A stretch of DNA of 64,000 nt from Anatilimnocola floriformis (GTDB lineage Bacteria > Planctomycetota > Planctomycetia > Pirellulales > Pirellulaceae), in NCBI RefSeq assembly GCF_024256385.1, contig NZ_JAMLFW010000001.1, positions 4,278,001 to 4,342,000 on the forward strand. Reading direction: 5' to 3'. The position numbers were made by a program, and so were the translations under genes. Below the pieces are notes generated by a model. That model was not told where the DNA came from. It worked only from the letters and a program-made list of their open reading frames with translations, and did no database searches. Below, piece by piece: positions 55,618 to 63,383 of this stretch. Numbering within the stretch: the first letter of the stretch is position 1; every line of letters starts with the position of its first letter.

Positions 55618-55710
55618 GTTATAAAAGGTTATAGCCGTGCGCGCTCAATTATCTGTAACACGTTACCTGCAAACTACTTAAGAACAAACTAAAATCTTCA
55701 TAACGGTTAT
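55618..55710. repeat. GTTATA-type motif cluster, copy 2
   Basis: GTTATAAAAGGTTATA (55618-55633) is the exact counterpart of 5533-5548. It is followed by inverted pairs GTAACACGTTAC (55655-55666) and ATAACGGTTAT (55700-55710), the last of which touches the left end of the IS30 element. The cluster fills the AT-rich gap after the small membrane peptide gene. A protein-binding or regulatory role is possible, but not shown. Confidence 0.7.
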
Positions 55711-55712
55711 AA

Positions 55713-56817
55713 GGCGGCGTCCAAAATGGATTGCGTGGCTAGCAGTACTTGTTTTTGAGTTCTTGGGGAGTCTGGTAGCCGAGCCGTTTGCGAGGGCGGG
55801 TGTTGAGTTGGCTTTCAGCCGTGGTCAGCTCCGCTTGGCTGACTTGCTGGAAGTCGGTTCCTTTGGGGAAGTATTGGCGAATGAGGCCGTTGGTGTTTTC
55901 GTTTGTCCCACGTTGCCAGGCTTTGTAGGGTTGCGTGTGGTACACCTCGATTTGCAACACGCTTTCGAGCTCGCCGACCTTGGCGAACTCGGCGCCGTTG
56001 TCGAAGGTGCAGCTCTGCAGCCAGTTGGGTGGGTACTGATTGAGGCGACGGCGAAGGATGCGATTGGCCGTGTCGGCTTCACGGTTTTCGCCACGCGCCA
56101 GTTCGAGATAACCGCTCACCCGTTCGACGATGCTATAGAGCACGGGTTTCGAGATGCCTTTGCGACCGACGAGCGTGTCGCCTTCCCAGTCGCCGAAGCG
56201 TTCGCGGCGGCCGATGATGGCGGGCCGATTGGGGAGCGTCTGAGCAGGATCGACGCGACGCCGAAGTGGCGGTTTTTCCCGATAAAAACGCAGGTATTGG
56301 CGATGCTCGCTCCCTGCAGGTTGCTTCAGCCAGTTGTAGATCGTTTGCCGCGAGATCCGCCGCAGGCGGTCGTCGAGAAAGTCCCGTCTGGTTCGGCCAT
56401 CGATCTGATCTGGCGACCAGCGCAGCTCCAGTCGCGACTTCACATACTCGGCCACCTCCGGAGAATCCATCTTGCGATGACGGTGCGTGTGCCGCATCAC
56501 CGCCTGTTGCTGAGCCGAGCCCGCCTGGTAACCCGTGTCACCGCAATTGCGTTTGAGCTCACGAAAGATGGTGGACGGGGCACGTTGCAACCGGCGCGCA
56601 ATCGCGATCTTCGAAACTCGCAACGCGACCAATGCCGCCAACTGCTGGCGTTCGCTCACGGTAAAATGAATTGCCATCGCTGGGTCTCCGGTTTGAATCG
56701 AGAAGTCGTTTTCCAACCTCTATTCAACCGCCCCAGCGTTGGCGTTTTCAATCAGCCACCCCTCCACAAAATGCCCGAAACTCAATGCTAGCAACGCGTT
56801 CCATTATGGACGCCGCC
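55713..56817. mobile_element. Complete IS30-family insertion sequence
   Basis: The 1105-bp element has 32-bp terminal inverted repeats (55713-55744 and 56786-56817) matching at 28 positions, both starting GGCGGCGTCCA. It encodes one full-length transposase. A 4-bp ATAA flanks both ends (55709-55712 and 56818-56821), probably the target duplication, although IS30 elements usually make 2-3 bp. All parts look intact, so it may be mobile. Confidence 0.93.
55739..56677 (-). CDS. IS30-family transposase
   Basis: The 312-residue transposase has the N-terminal helix-turn-helix (SERQQLAALVALRVSKIAIARRLQRAPSTI). The DDE core contains FGDWEGDTLVG (first D), SCTFDNGAEFA (second D), and RGTNENTNGLIRQYFPKGTDF (E). 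ATG 56677 with GGAGA 8 bp upstream is the likely start; the frame opens at a TTG at 56716. Only 74% or so of the IS30 core could be judged by eye, but no frameshift or stop is seen. Confidence 0.94.
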   Translation of the reverse strand: MAIHFTVSERQQLAALVALRVSKIAIARRLQRAPSTIFRELKRNCGDTGYQAGSAQQQAVMRHTHRHRKMDSPEVAEYVKSRLELRWSPDQIDGRTRRDFLDDRLRRISRQTIYNWLKQPAGSEHRQYLRFYREKPPLRRRVDPAQTLPNRPAIIGRRERFGDWEGDTLVGRKGISKPVLYSIVERVSGYLELARGENREADTANRILRRRLNQYPPNWLQSCTFDNGAEFAKVGELESVLQIEVYHTQPYKAWQRGTNENTNGLIRQYFPKGTDFQQVSQAELTTAESQLNTRPRKRLGYQTPQELKNKYC

Positions 56818-56898
56818 ATAATATTCCAGAGAAACTCCGGAACAACTCGCACGCAGTTGCTGCAGTATTAGCTACGGAAGTGTTGGCCAAGAAAAGCC

Positions 56899-56927
56899 AA
56901 AAACCGGGTGCGCTCGTGCGCCCCCGG
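56899..56927 (-). terminator. Rho-independent terminator of the outer-membrane barrel gene
   Basis: On the minus strand, CCGGG-mismatch-GCGC pairs with GCGC-mismatch-CCCGG around a 4-nt loop (56904-56927), then five U residues (56899-56903). It begins 36 bp after the stop of the barrel gene. Confidence 0.87.
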
Positions 56928-56962
56928 CTTAGGCTTTCAGTTCGGACGAGAACTTGTAGTGC

Positions 56963-58054
56963 TTACCACAAGAGTTCGACGCGAGCGGTCAAACCATCGA
57001 AGGTGACGCTCGAGTCATAGGTGCTCATGCCGGTGGCAACGAAGTCGTTGTTCTGCACGGCGTGAATCCATTCATTGTTGCGGATCGTGTTGAACCAGCC
57101 GCTGTAGAGGTAACCAACCGACAAGCGGATGTTGCCCGAGCAGCTCTGCCAGCCGAGACCGGTTTCGAGGTCCAGCATGGTGACCACGCGGCCAGCTTCC
57201 CAGCTCGTGGTGGCGACAACCGGGTCAGCCTGGCTGCTTTGCAGGTAGTCGGCTTGGAACCGGCCACCGATCAAGCTGGCATAACCCTTGCCGTAGACAA
57301 ACCACTGACGGTTGCGGCCGTAGCGTTCGAAGTCCATACCGAACCGCATGCCCACGCCGTCGAAATCGACGTTCGAGGTGACGGTTTCGGTACCGACGTT
57401 ATTGAAGTTGGCTTGGAAGTATTGTTCCAGGCGAGTCGAACGGACGCCGACCAGGTAGCCGACTTCGTAATCGCTGCAGCTGGCGAGCAAGCCGCGGTAA
57501 GCGATATCGAGAATGTTGAAGCGCAGTTCGCCGTTGGCGTTGGCATCCAAAAAGTTGGCGCCGGCATTGGCTGAGTTGGGATGCAGCACGAGACCACGAA
57601 TCACGTCCGGAGCAGCCGTGGTGATCGTGTCGTTCGAGGTGGCATCGAGTTGCGAGTACATCACCTGGATCTGGTTGCAGTTATCCAAGGTGAAACCGCC
57701 GCCGATGCGGAAGCCCGGTTGATAGTCATAGTCGAGCACGCCCGTGCGGCCGGCTTGCAAACCAGGAGCACCGGCCACAATCGGGCCATCGATGATCGAG
57801 GCATAAGCGGTTTCGGCGTCGCGAGCCCGCAGATAGAGGAACTCACCAAAGACGTTCCAGCGATTGCTCCAGCCGCAGTCGTCGCCGCAGCTATCGCAGC
57901 CCCCGCCGCACATGCCATCGCCACAGCTGAAGCCGCCGCCGCCAGGAGGCGGTCCCATTGGCGGAGCGCCGCCCATTTGAGCCATCGACAGTTGGCCCAT
58001 CATCAACACCGCGGTGCACGCGACCGCCAAGATCCAAAGTTTCGTGAATCGCAT
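56963..58054 (-). CDS. Outer-membrane beta-barrel protein (Lpg1974/BBP7-like)
   Basis: ATG 58054 gives a 363-residue protein with a signal peptide (MRFTKLWILAVACTAVLMMG). A Pro/Gly and Cys-rich linker follows (CGDGMCGGGCDSCGDDCG), then alternating hydrophobic/polar beta strands typical of a barrel (WNVFGEFLYLRARD, FRIGGGFTLDNCNQIQVMYS, FDGVGMRFGMDFERYG), ending in the aromatic VELLW as outer-membrane proteins do. It resembles the Lpg1974-type pore family. A GGGGGAG site precedes the start. The frame is open to 58189, but the extra N-terminus lacks any signal. Confidence 0.82.
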   Translation of the reverse strand: MRFTKLWILAVACTAVLMMGQLSMAQMGGAPPMGPPPGGGGFSCGDGMCGGGCDSCGDDCGWSNRWNVFGEFLYLRARDAETAYASIIDGPIVAGAPGLQAGRTGVLDYDYQPGFRIGGGFTLDNCNQIQVMYSQLDATSNDTITTAAPDVIRGLVLHPNSANAGANFLDANANGELRFNILDIAYRGLLASCSDYEVGYLVGVRSTRLEQYFQANFNNVGTETVTSNVDFDGVGMRFGMDFERYGRNRQWFVYGKGYASLIGGRFQADYLQSSQADPVVATTSWEAGRVVTMLDLETGLGWQSCSGNIRLSVGYLYSGWFNTIRNNEWIHAVQNNDFVATGMSTYDSSVTFDGLTARVELLW

Positions 58055-58527
58055 GGAAAATCTCCCCCGTGAAACTGGTTGCCCGATAATCATTTCGACC
58101 GGTAAAGACCGTAAATCGAGAACAACTAGTACATACGTCAAAGTGACCCGGTGTCGCGCAGGCTTTGCAGTTTTCGCAGTCTCACACAAAACGGCCTGCT
58201 TTCAGGTGGATTCAGACGCTCGCTAGCTTTAATTCTGGTAAGCAGTAACGGCGTGGGGAGATTTGGCCATTCAATATCGTCACCGGCAACCAGGCGCCTC
58301 GGCGAGAAAGTTGTGGTGCCTAGCCGGAATCTGGGACCCGTTCGAAGGGGTAGAGGCGGAAAGATTGACCCTGGCTCGCCGTCGCAACTATAATTGCATG
58401 CAGTCTTTTCGCAGCTTCTCTTCGATCAGTGCTCGTTCGTAGCCGTCGCAGGTGCACCGTTCGGTGGCCGAGAGCGACACCACGGCTTGGATGCCTTTTG
58501 TAGGATGACCTCAGCGGAGGAAATTGG
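58055..58527. other. 473-bp intergenic region between divergent genes
   Basis: It separates the barrel gene (minus) and the Ser/Thr kinase gene (plus). It contains the plus-strand promoter at 58365-58394. No gene was found; a 62-codon frame over 58394-58582 has no coding features. Confidence 0.6.
58365..58394 (+). promoter_or_regulatory. Sigma-70-like promoter of the kinase gene
   Basis: TTGACC (58365-58370) and TATAAT (58389-58394) are 18 bp apart, about 134 bp before the kinase start codon. Confidence 0.65.
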
Positions 58528-61410
58528 ATGGCCAGCCGACCCCCTGAACCTGCGTATCCGCAGTCCGAATCAGGTACGGTGAAATTGCCGGGAAGCCAGC
58601 TTCCTGCCGGCGGTTATTCATTGCGCGATCCGCAGCAATCTTCTGGCAGTCACTCTTCCAGCAGCCAGACCGCCAGCGGTAAAAGCAGTCCACAACGGCC
58701 GAGCGATTCGCGCGTCGTGGTCATTCCTTCGCTCCCCGGCGAGGGCTTGTTGCCGGGCGATGTGCTGCCCGACGAGAAGACCGTGATCTCGGCAGCGAAG
58801 CAACTGCCGCTGCCCGAAGTGCCGATTCCTCTGGGCGGCAAGTTTGCAGCGCACCAACTGGGCGAAACGCTCGTTGGCAGAAGACTCGAGCATTACGATC
58901 TGGTCGAGTTCGTCGGCGGTGGCGGCATGGGCGCTGTTTTTCGCGCAAACGATACGCGACTGGGCCGCACTGTCGCCGTGAAGGTTCTCTCGCGCGATCA
59001 ATCGTCCGAGGAAAACGTCCGCCGCTTTCGCAACGAAGCCCAGAGCGCGGCCCGGCTCGATCACCGCTACATCGCACGTGTCCACTACGTGGGCGAAGAT
59101 GCCGGCCTGAACTTTATCGTCTTTGAGTTCATCGAAGGGATCAACCTCCGTGAACTGGTACTGCAAAAAGGCCCGCTGCCGCTCGATGAAGCACTGCGTT
59201 ACACGCTCGAGGTTGCCGAGGCGCTGGCGCATGCTTCGCAGCGCGACGTCGTTCATCGCGACATCAAACCTTCGAACGTCCTTATCACGCCGGTCGGCCA
59301 GGTGAAGGTCGTCGATATGGGCTTGGCCCGGCTGCATCAGGTCGATTCATCGTTCGACGATTTGACCGCGAGCGGCGTGACTCTGGGAACTTTTGACTAC
59401 ATCTCGCCCGAACAAGCTCGAGATCCCCGGGCCGCCGATGTGCGAAGCGATATTTACTCGCTCGGCTGCACGCTCTATTTCATGCTCGTGGGCAAACCGC
59501 CGTTTCCGGACGGCAGCGCGCTGCAAAAACTGCTGCGGCACAACGGCGTCGATCCACCAGACGTTCGCCTCTTCCGGCCTGAGTTGCCACCCGGCATCGG
59601 CACGCTGCTCGGCAAGATGCTCGCCAAACGCCCTGTGCAGCGGCAGCAATCAGCTGAGGAGTTAATCTCAGAAATCGAACGTCTGGCTCGCGACCAGGGC
59701 TACGATATCGGCAATGCGACCGTTGATATTGCGCACGCTCATCCCGCGTGGATGAATTGGACGCTGACGCTTGTCGCGCCGGTGATTGCCTTGTGCGCCG
59801 CGCTGATTGTCCTCGAATTCGCCACGCGGCCGAACGAAGGAGAGCGCTGGCAACTCCGTCCTGCCGTTGCCACGTCACCGAGCAATCCGACCAATCCGAA
59901 GATCGATGAATCGCCGCTGACCCCCGCGCCGGAAACCGGCAGTTCGCGAAATCCCAAGGTCTCGGGAGACAACGAACAGCCCGCTTCCACTCCCGGCAAC
60001 GGCAATCGTCCGCCGGTCGATCCGCAAGGTGTCGCCGCATTGATTCAGAACCCGGCCCCCGTTGGTCCGCCGCCAGATATCAGCGCTGTTCGCACGCCGA
60101 CGGTGACCACGCCTCCCACGGAAGTTGCCGTCGTACCTCCCAAGCCGCCGGCTCCGAAAGTGATCGTTCGGCCGGGCGTGGTGGCCGCCGCCGATAGCGA
60201 CGTCGTGGGCTCGGTCGCGCAAGCCATTCGCCGCGCTGGCGAAAAAGGAATCAACGAAGTCGAACTCGACTTCAACGGCGATAGCGCGGAATATCCGTTT
60301 GAAATTCCCGCCGGCCGAATGCTGGTGCATGCTGCTGCCGGCCGCAAACCGCGCATCATCTTCCGCCCCGATCTGTCGACCGTTGCCGATCAACGGCAAA
60401 TGATCCGCATGCTCGGCAGCACGTCGCGGCTGTCGCTGCAGGATTTGGAGTTGCGATTGGAGCTCCCGGAAGAGCCGTCGTTTGGCTGGTCGGTGTTTGC
60501 ACTTCATCAGGGGCAATCGCTCGATCTATCGACCTGCGTCGTGACCGTTGTCGATCGCAGTTCGTCCGGCGCGCCCGTGCATGACCAAGTAAGCGTGGTG
60601 CAGCTGCAAACTCGGCGTCTTACCGAGATGATGAAGATGGAAGACGACATGGCCATGATCGCGGCCACGTCGATCAACCTATCCGAATGCTTCGTCCGCG
60701 GCGAAGCCACGTTCCTCTCCGCGCCGGAAGAACTCCCCTTCAAATTGGAATGGGATCAGGGTTTGTTCGTTTCGTCGAAACGACTGGTCGAGACCGGTGG
60801 TACGAGCACCAAGCCTCGGCTGCAGCGGATCGAAGTCGCCCTCAACCGCGTGACGATTGCGGCTCAGCAAGGGCTGTTTCAAATGAAGCGAAAGAGTGAC
60901 GCTGCCCATCAACTCGATCTGGAAGTGACGAGCGACCGCAGCATTTTCACCGCGGCCAACGATGTGCCGCTGTTTGAATTTGCCGGCATGCCGAACATCG
61001 AAGACATCCGCTTCAGCTTCGGCGGTTCAGACAATTGCTATCCGCGCGAAGAGATGCTCTTCCTGCGAGCGCGCCCCGCCGGCGCCGGCGAAGGGAACAT
61101 CGACTTCAATCTCGCCAACCGCAGCCGTTGGGCCACGGCAGAGCGTTCGCCGGATCTCGGCGTCATCTGGCAATCGCCTCCCGCTGCTGATTTGCCGCCG
61201 CACGCTCAATTGCCGGAGCATTATCAGCTGTCGGAAACTTCCCCGCACGCGGCGGGCTTCTATGTCGACGACATGCCCCGCCCAGCCGATCCGCCGACGA
61301 AGGTTCTCAAGCCGGTTCCGGCGCCGGAAGCAACCGAGCCGACCATCGCACCCAAGCCAACCTCAGGCCGAGCGCAGCCGACCGAGCCGGCCAAGTCCGC
61401 CAGCGAATAA
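58528..61410 (+). CDS. Transmembrane Ser/Thr protein kinase
   Basis: The 960-residue kinase starts at ATG 58528 after a strong GGAGG. An N-terminal Ser/Pro-rich tail (1-110) precedes the kinase domain (about 122-390). Key parts are the Gly loop GGGGMG (130-135), lysine K152, helix-C glutamate E170, HRDIKPSN (243-250), and DMG (263-265) in place of DFG. SPEQARDPRAADVRSDIYSLGC and PPFPDG confirm an active Hanks-type kinase. One membrane helix lies at about 412-432. The rest is a Pro-rich linker and a C-terminal domain of about 400 residues of unknown fold. The C-terminal part would be outside the cytoplasm and may sense a signal. Confidence 0.93.
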   Translation: MASRPPEPAYPQSESGTVKLPGSQLPAGGYSLRDPQQSSGSHSSSSQTASGKSSPQRPSDSRVVVIPSLPGEGLLPGDVLPDEKTVISAAKQLPLPEVPIPLGGKFAAHQLGETLVGRRLEHYDLVEFVGGGGMGAVFRANDTRLGRTVAVKVLSRDQSSEENVRRFRNEAQSAARLDHRYIARVHYVGEDAGLNFIVFEFIEGINLRELVLQKGPLPLDEALRYTLEVAEALAHASQRDVVHRDIKPSNVLITPVGQVKVVDMGLARLHQVDSSFDDLTASGVTLGTFDYISPEQARDPRAADVRSDIYSLGCTLYFMLVGKPPFPDGSALQKLLRHNGVDPPDVRLFRPELPPGIGTLLGKMLAKRPVQRQQSAEELISEIERLARDQGYDIGNATVDIAHAHPAWMNWTLTLVAPVIALCAALIVLEFATRPNEGERWQLRPAVATSPSNPTNPKIDESPLTPAPETGSSRNPKVSGDNEQPASTPGNGNRPPVDPQGVAALIQNPAPVGPPPDISAVRTPTVTTPPTEVAVVPPKPPAPKVIVRPGVVAAADSDVVGSVAQAIRRAGEKGINEVELDFNGDSAEYPFEIPAGRMLVHAAAGRKPRIIFRPDLSTVADQRQMIRMLGSTSRLSLQDLELRLELPEEPSFGWSVFALHQGQSLDLSTCVVTVVDRSSSGAPVHDQVSVVQLQTRRLTEMMKMEDDMAMIAATSINLSECFVRGEATFLSAPEELPFKLEWDQGLFVSSKRLVETGGTSTKPRLQRIEVALNRVTIAAQQGLFQMKRKSDAAHQLDLEVTSDRSIFTAANDVPLFEFAGMPNIEDIRFSFGGSDNCYPREEMLFLRARPAGAGEGNIDFNLANRSRWATAERSPDLGVIWQSPPAADLPPHAQLPEHYQLSETSPHAAGFYVDDMPRPADPPTKVLKPVPAPEATEPTIAPKPTSGRAQPTEPAKSASE

Positions 61411-62308
61411 TGCCTGAGCTGCCCGATCTAGAGTGCTATTTGCTCGCGCTGCGGCGCATGATCGACGGTCAGCGTCTTGAAAACATCACCATTCGCAGCC
61501 CGTTTGTATTGCGCACCTTTGATCCACCGATCGATGCTCTTATCGGTCTTCCTGTGGAGGGTATTTCTCGTCAAGGAAAGCGAATCATCTGGCAGTTCCC
61601 CGATGAACTGTATCTCGTCGTTCATCTGATGATCGCCGGCCGCTTTCATTGGCGAAAAGGGGCCGCGACCGCTAAAGGAAAGAACGACCTGGCGGCGTTC
61701 CGGTTTGCAGAGGGAACACTGCTCCTCACCGAAGCGAGCCAGAAGAAACGTGCCTCGCTGCATGTCTATCGCGGCCTCGCCAATGTAGAGGCTCAAGATC
61801 GCGGCGGTCTCGAGCCGCTCAACTGCACGCTATCCCAGTTTGAAGAAGCCCTGCAGCGCGAGAACCATACACTCAAGCGCAGCTTGGCCGATCCGCGGCT
61901 GTTCAGCGGCATCGGCAATGCGTACAGCGATGAAATCCTGCATGCCGCGCGATTATCCCGCTCCTCTGGACTTTGCGTTTGACGCCCGAGCAATCGGCCC
62001 GGCTGTTTGTCGGTATGCAACAGATTCTCTCGCTCTGGCGCGATCGATTGTGCGCCGAGGCAACGAAGAAATTTCCCGAGAAGGTCACTGCCTTTCGGCC
62101 CGAGATGGCCGTGCATGGCAAGTTCGGCGAACCATGCCCTGTCTGCGGCTGTCTCGTTCAACGGATTGTTTATGCCGAGAACGAATGCAACTATTGCCCC
62201 CGCTGCCAGACTGGTGGCAAGCTGCTCGCCGATCGCTCGTTGTCGCGGTTGCTCAAGGACGATTGGCCGCGGACGATTGAGGAGTGGGAAGAATGCCGCT
62301 CCTCATAG
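61410..62308 (+). pseudogene. mutM: Formamidopyrimidine-DNA glycosylase-like, single-base frameshift
   Basis: Fpg/MutM removes oxidised bases from DNA. The first 190 residues from ATG 61410 hold the catalytic start MPELPD, then KRIIWQFPDELYLVVHLMIAGRF and GIGNAYSDEILHAARLS. The frame then breaks. The H2TH continuation LRLTPEQSARLFVGMQQIL and the zinc finger CPVCGCLVQRIVYAENECNYCPRC are in another frame, up to 62308. Adding one C to the CCC at 61957-61959 restores ARLSPLLWTLRLTPEQ and a 299-residue protein. As written, the product lacks the zinc finger. It overlaps the kinase stop by 1 bp (TAATG). A sequencing error is quite possible. Confidence 0.9.
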
Positions 62309-62378
62309 CATCACTTGGGCCTCGCTCATTTTGATAGACTGAGGAACGCCGCTTCCGCAACAATGACGCACAACTCTC

Positions 62379-63356
62379 GTGAATAAGCCCGCTACTCCCG
62401 TTTCGCCGCGCTCGCCAATTCTGCCACTGCTGCGTTTGATGCGTCTGCCGAATGTTTTCACGGCAGTTTCGAATGTGCTGATGGGCTTCGTTTTCGTTCG
62501 CCACTCGTTCAGTCCGGCTGGTGCCTTGGCCTGCCTGGTTGCCGCGTCGGCGCTGCTCTACACGGCGGGCATGGTTCTGAATGATGTGTTCGATTTGGAG
62601 ATCGACCGCAAAGAACGTCCCAAACGGCCGCTTCCTTCGGGACAATTTTCCTACGGCTTTGCCGCGGGGCTTGGGTTCGTCATGCTCGCGCTGGGAGTCG
62701 GTCTAGGCTGGCTGGCGGGGTTTCTATTTCGCGCAGAGACACCCTTTTTTTGGCGGAGCGGTGCGATCGCAACTGCGCTCGCGGCGGCGATTCTGCTCTA
62801 CGACGCATTCCTCAAAAAAACGCCACTCGGCCCGCTCGGCATGGGACTCTGTCGCACGCTGAATGTACTACTGGGCATGAGTCTGGCCGGCGCCGTCGTT
62901 GGAGACGAGAAAGCCGTTTTGCTCGGTTACACCTTCGCGCAGTGGGCGATTGCGATCGGGCTGGGAATTTACGTCGTGGGTATCACCATCTATGCCAAGT
63001 CGGAAGCCGAAGCCCGCAGTCAGAAGGGACCGCTGCTGTTCGGCGTGTTAGTGATGGCGGCTGGCGTGGTTGTGATGGGACAAGCCGCGCTGCTGACGAA
63101 GTTGCCGTTGCAACCGAACTACATCTATTGGCTGATGCTCGGTTTATTGCTGGCCGCGGTCCTTCGTCGTGCGATCGCAGCGGCCTTCGATGGCTCGGCC
63201 CCCTTGGTGCAAGGCGCGGTGAAACATGCGATCCTGTCGATGATCCTGTTCGATGCTGCCGTCGCGGCCACATCGGGGCCGCTGGTCTGCGCCATCGCGA
63301 TTGTCCTGCTGTTGGGACCTGCCTTGTTGCTCGGCAAATGGGTTTATTCGACATAG
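62379..63356 (+). CDS. UbiA-family prenyltransferase (EboC-like)
   Basis: The 325-residue membrane protein has about eight helices and the UbiA signature LNDVFDLEIDRKERPKRPLPSG, an NDxxDxxxD prenyl-diphosphate-binding motif. A second acidic motif is partly replaced (GITIYAKSEAEARS). UbiA enzymes attach isoprenoid chains to aromatic or other acceptors. The downstream TIM-barrel gene, 27 bp away on the same strand, resembles the UbiA/TIM-barrel pair of ebo operons, in which the UbiA protein is EboC. The start is GTG 62379. Confidence 0.88.
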   Translation: MNKPATPVSPRSPILPLLRLMRLPNVFTAVSNVLMGFVFVRHSFSPAGALACLVAASALLYTAGMVLNDVFDLEIDRKERPKRPLPSGQFSYGFAAGLGFVMLALGVGLGWLAGFLFRAETPFFWRSGAIATALAAAILLYDAFLKKTPLGPLGMGLCRTLNVLLGMSLAGAVVGDEKAVLLGYTFAQWAIAIGLGIYVVGITIYAKSEAEARSQKGPLLFGVLVMAAGVVVMGQAALLTKLPLQPNYIYWLMLGLLLAAVLRRAIAAAFDGSAPLVQGAVKHAILSMILFDAAVAATSGPLVCAIAIVLLLGPALLLGKWVYST

Positions 63357-63383
63357 CTTTTTGCGGGAACGGCGGGTGAGTGC

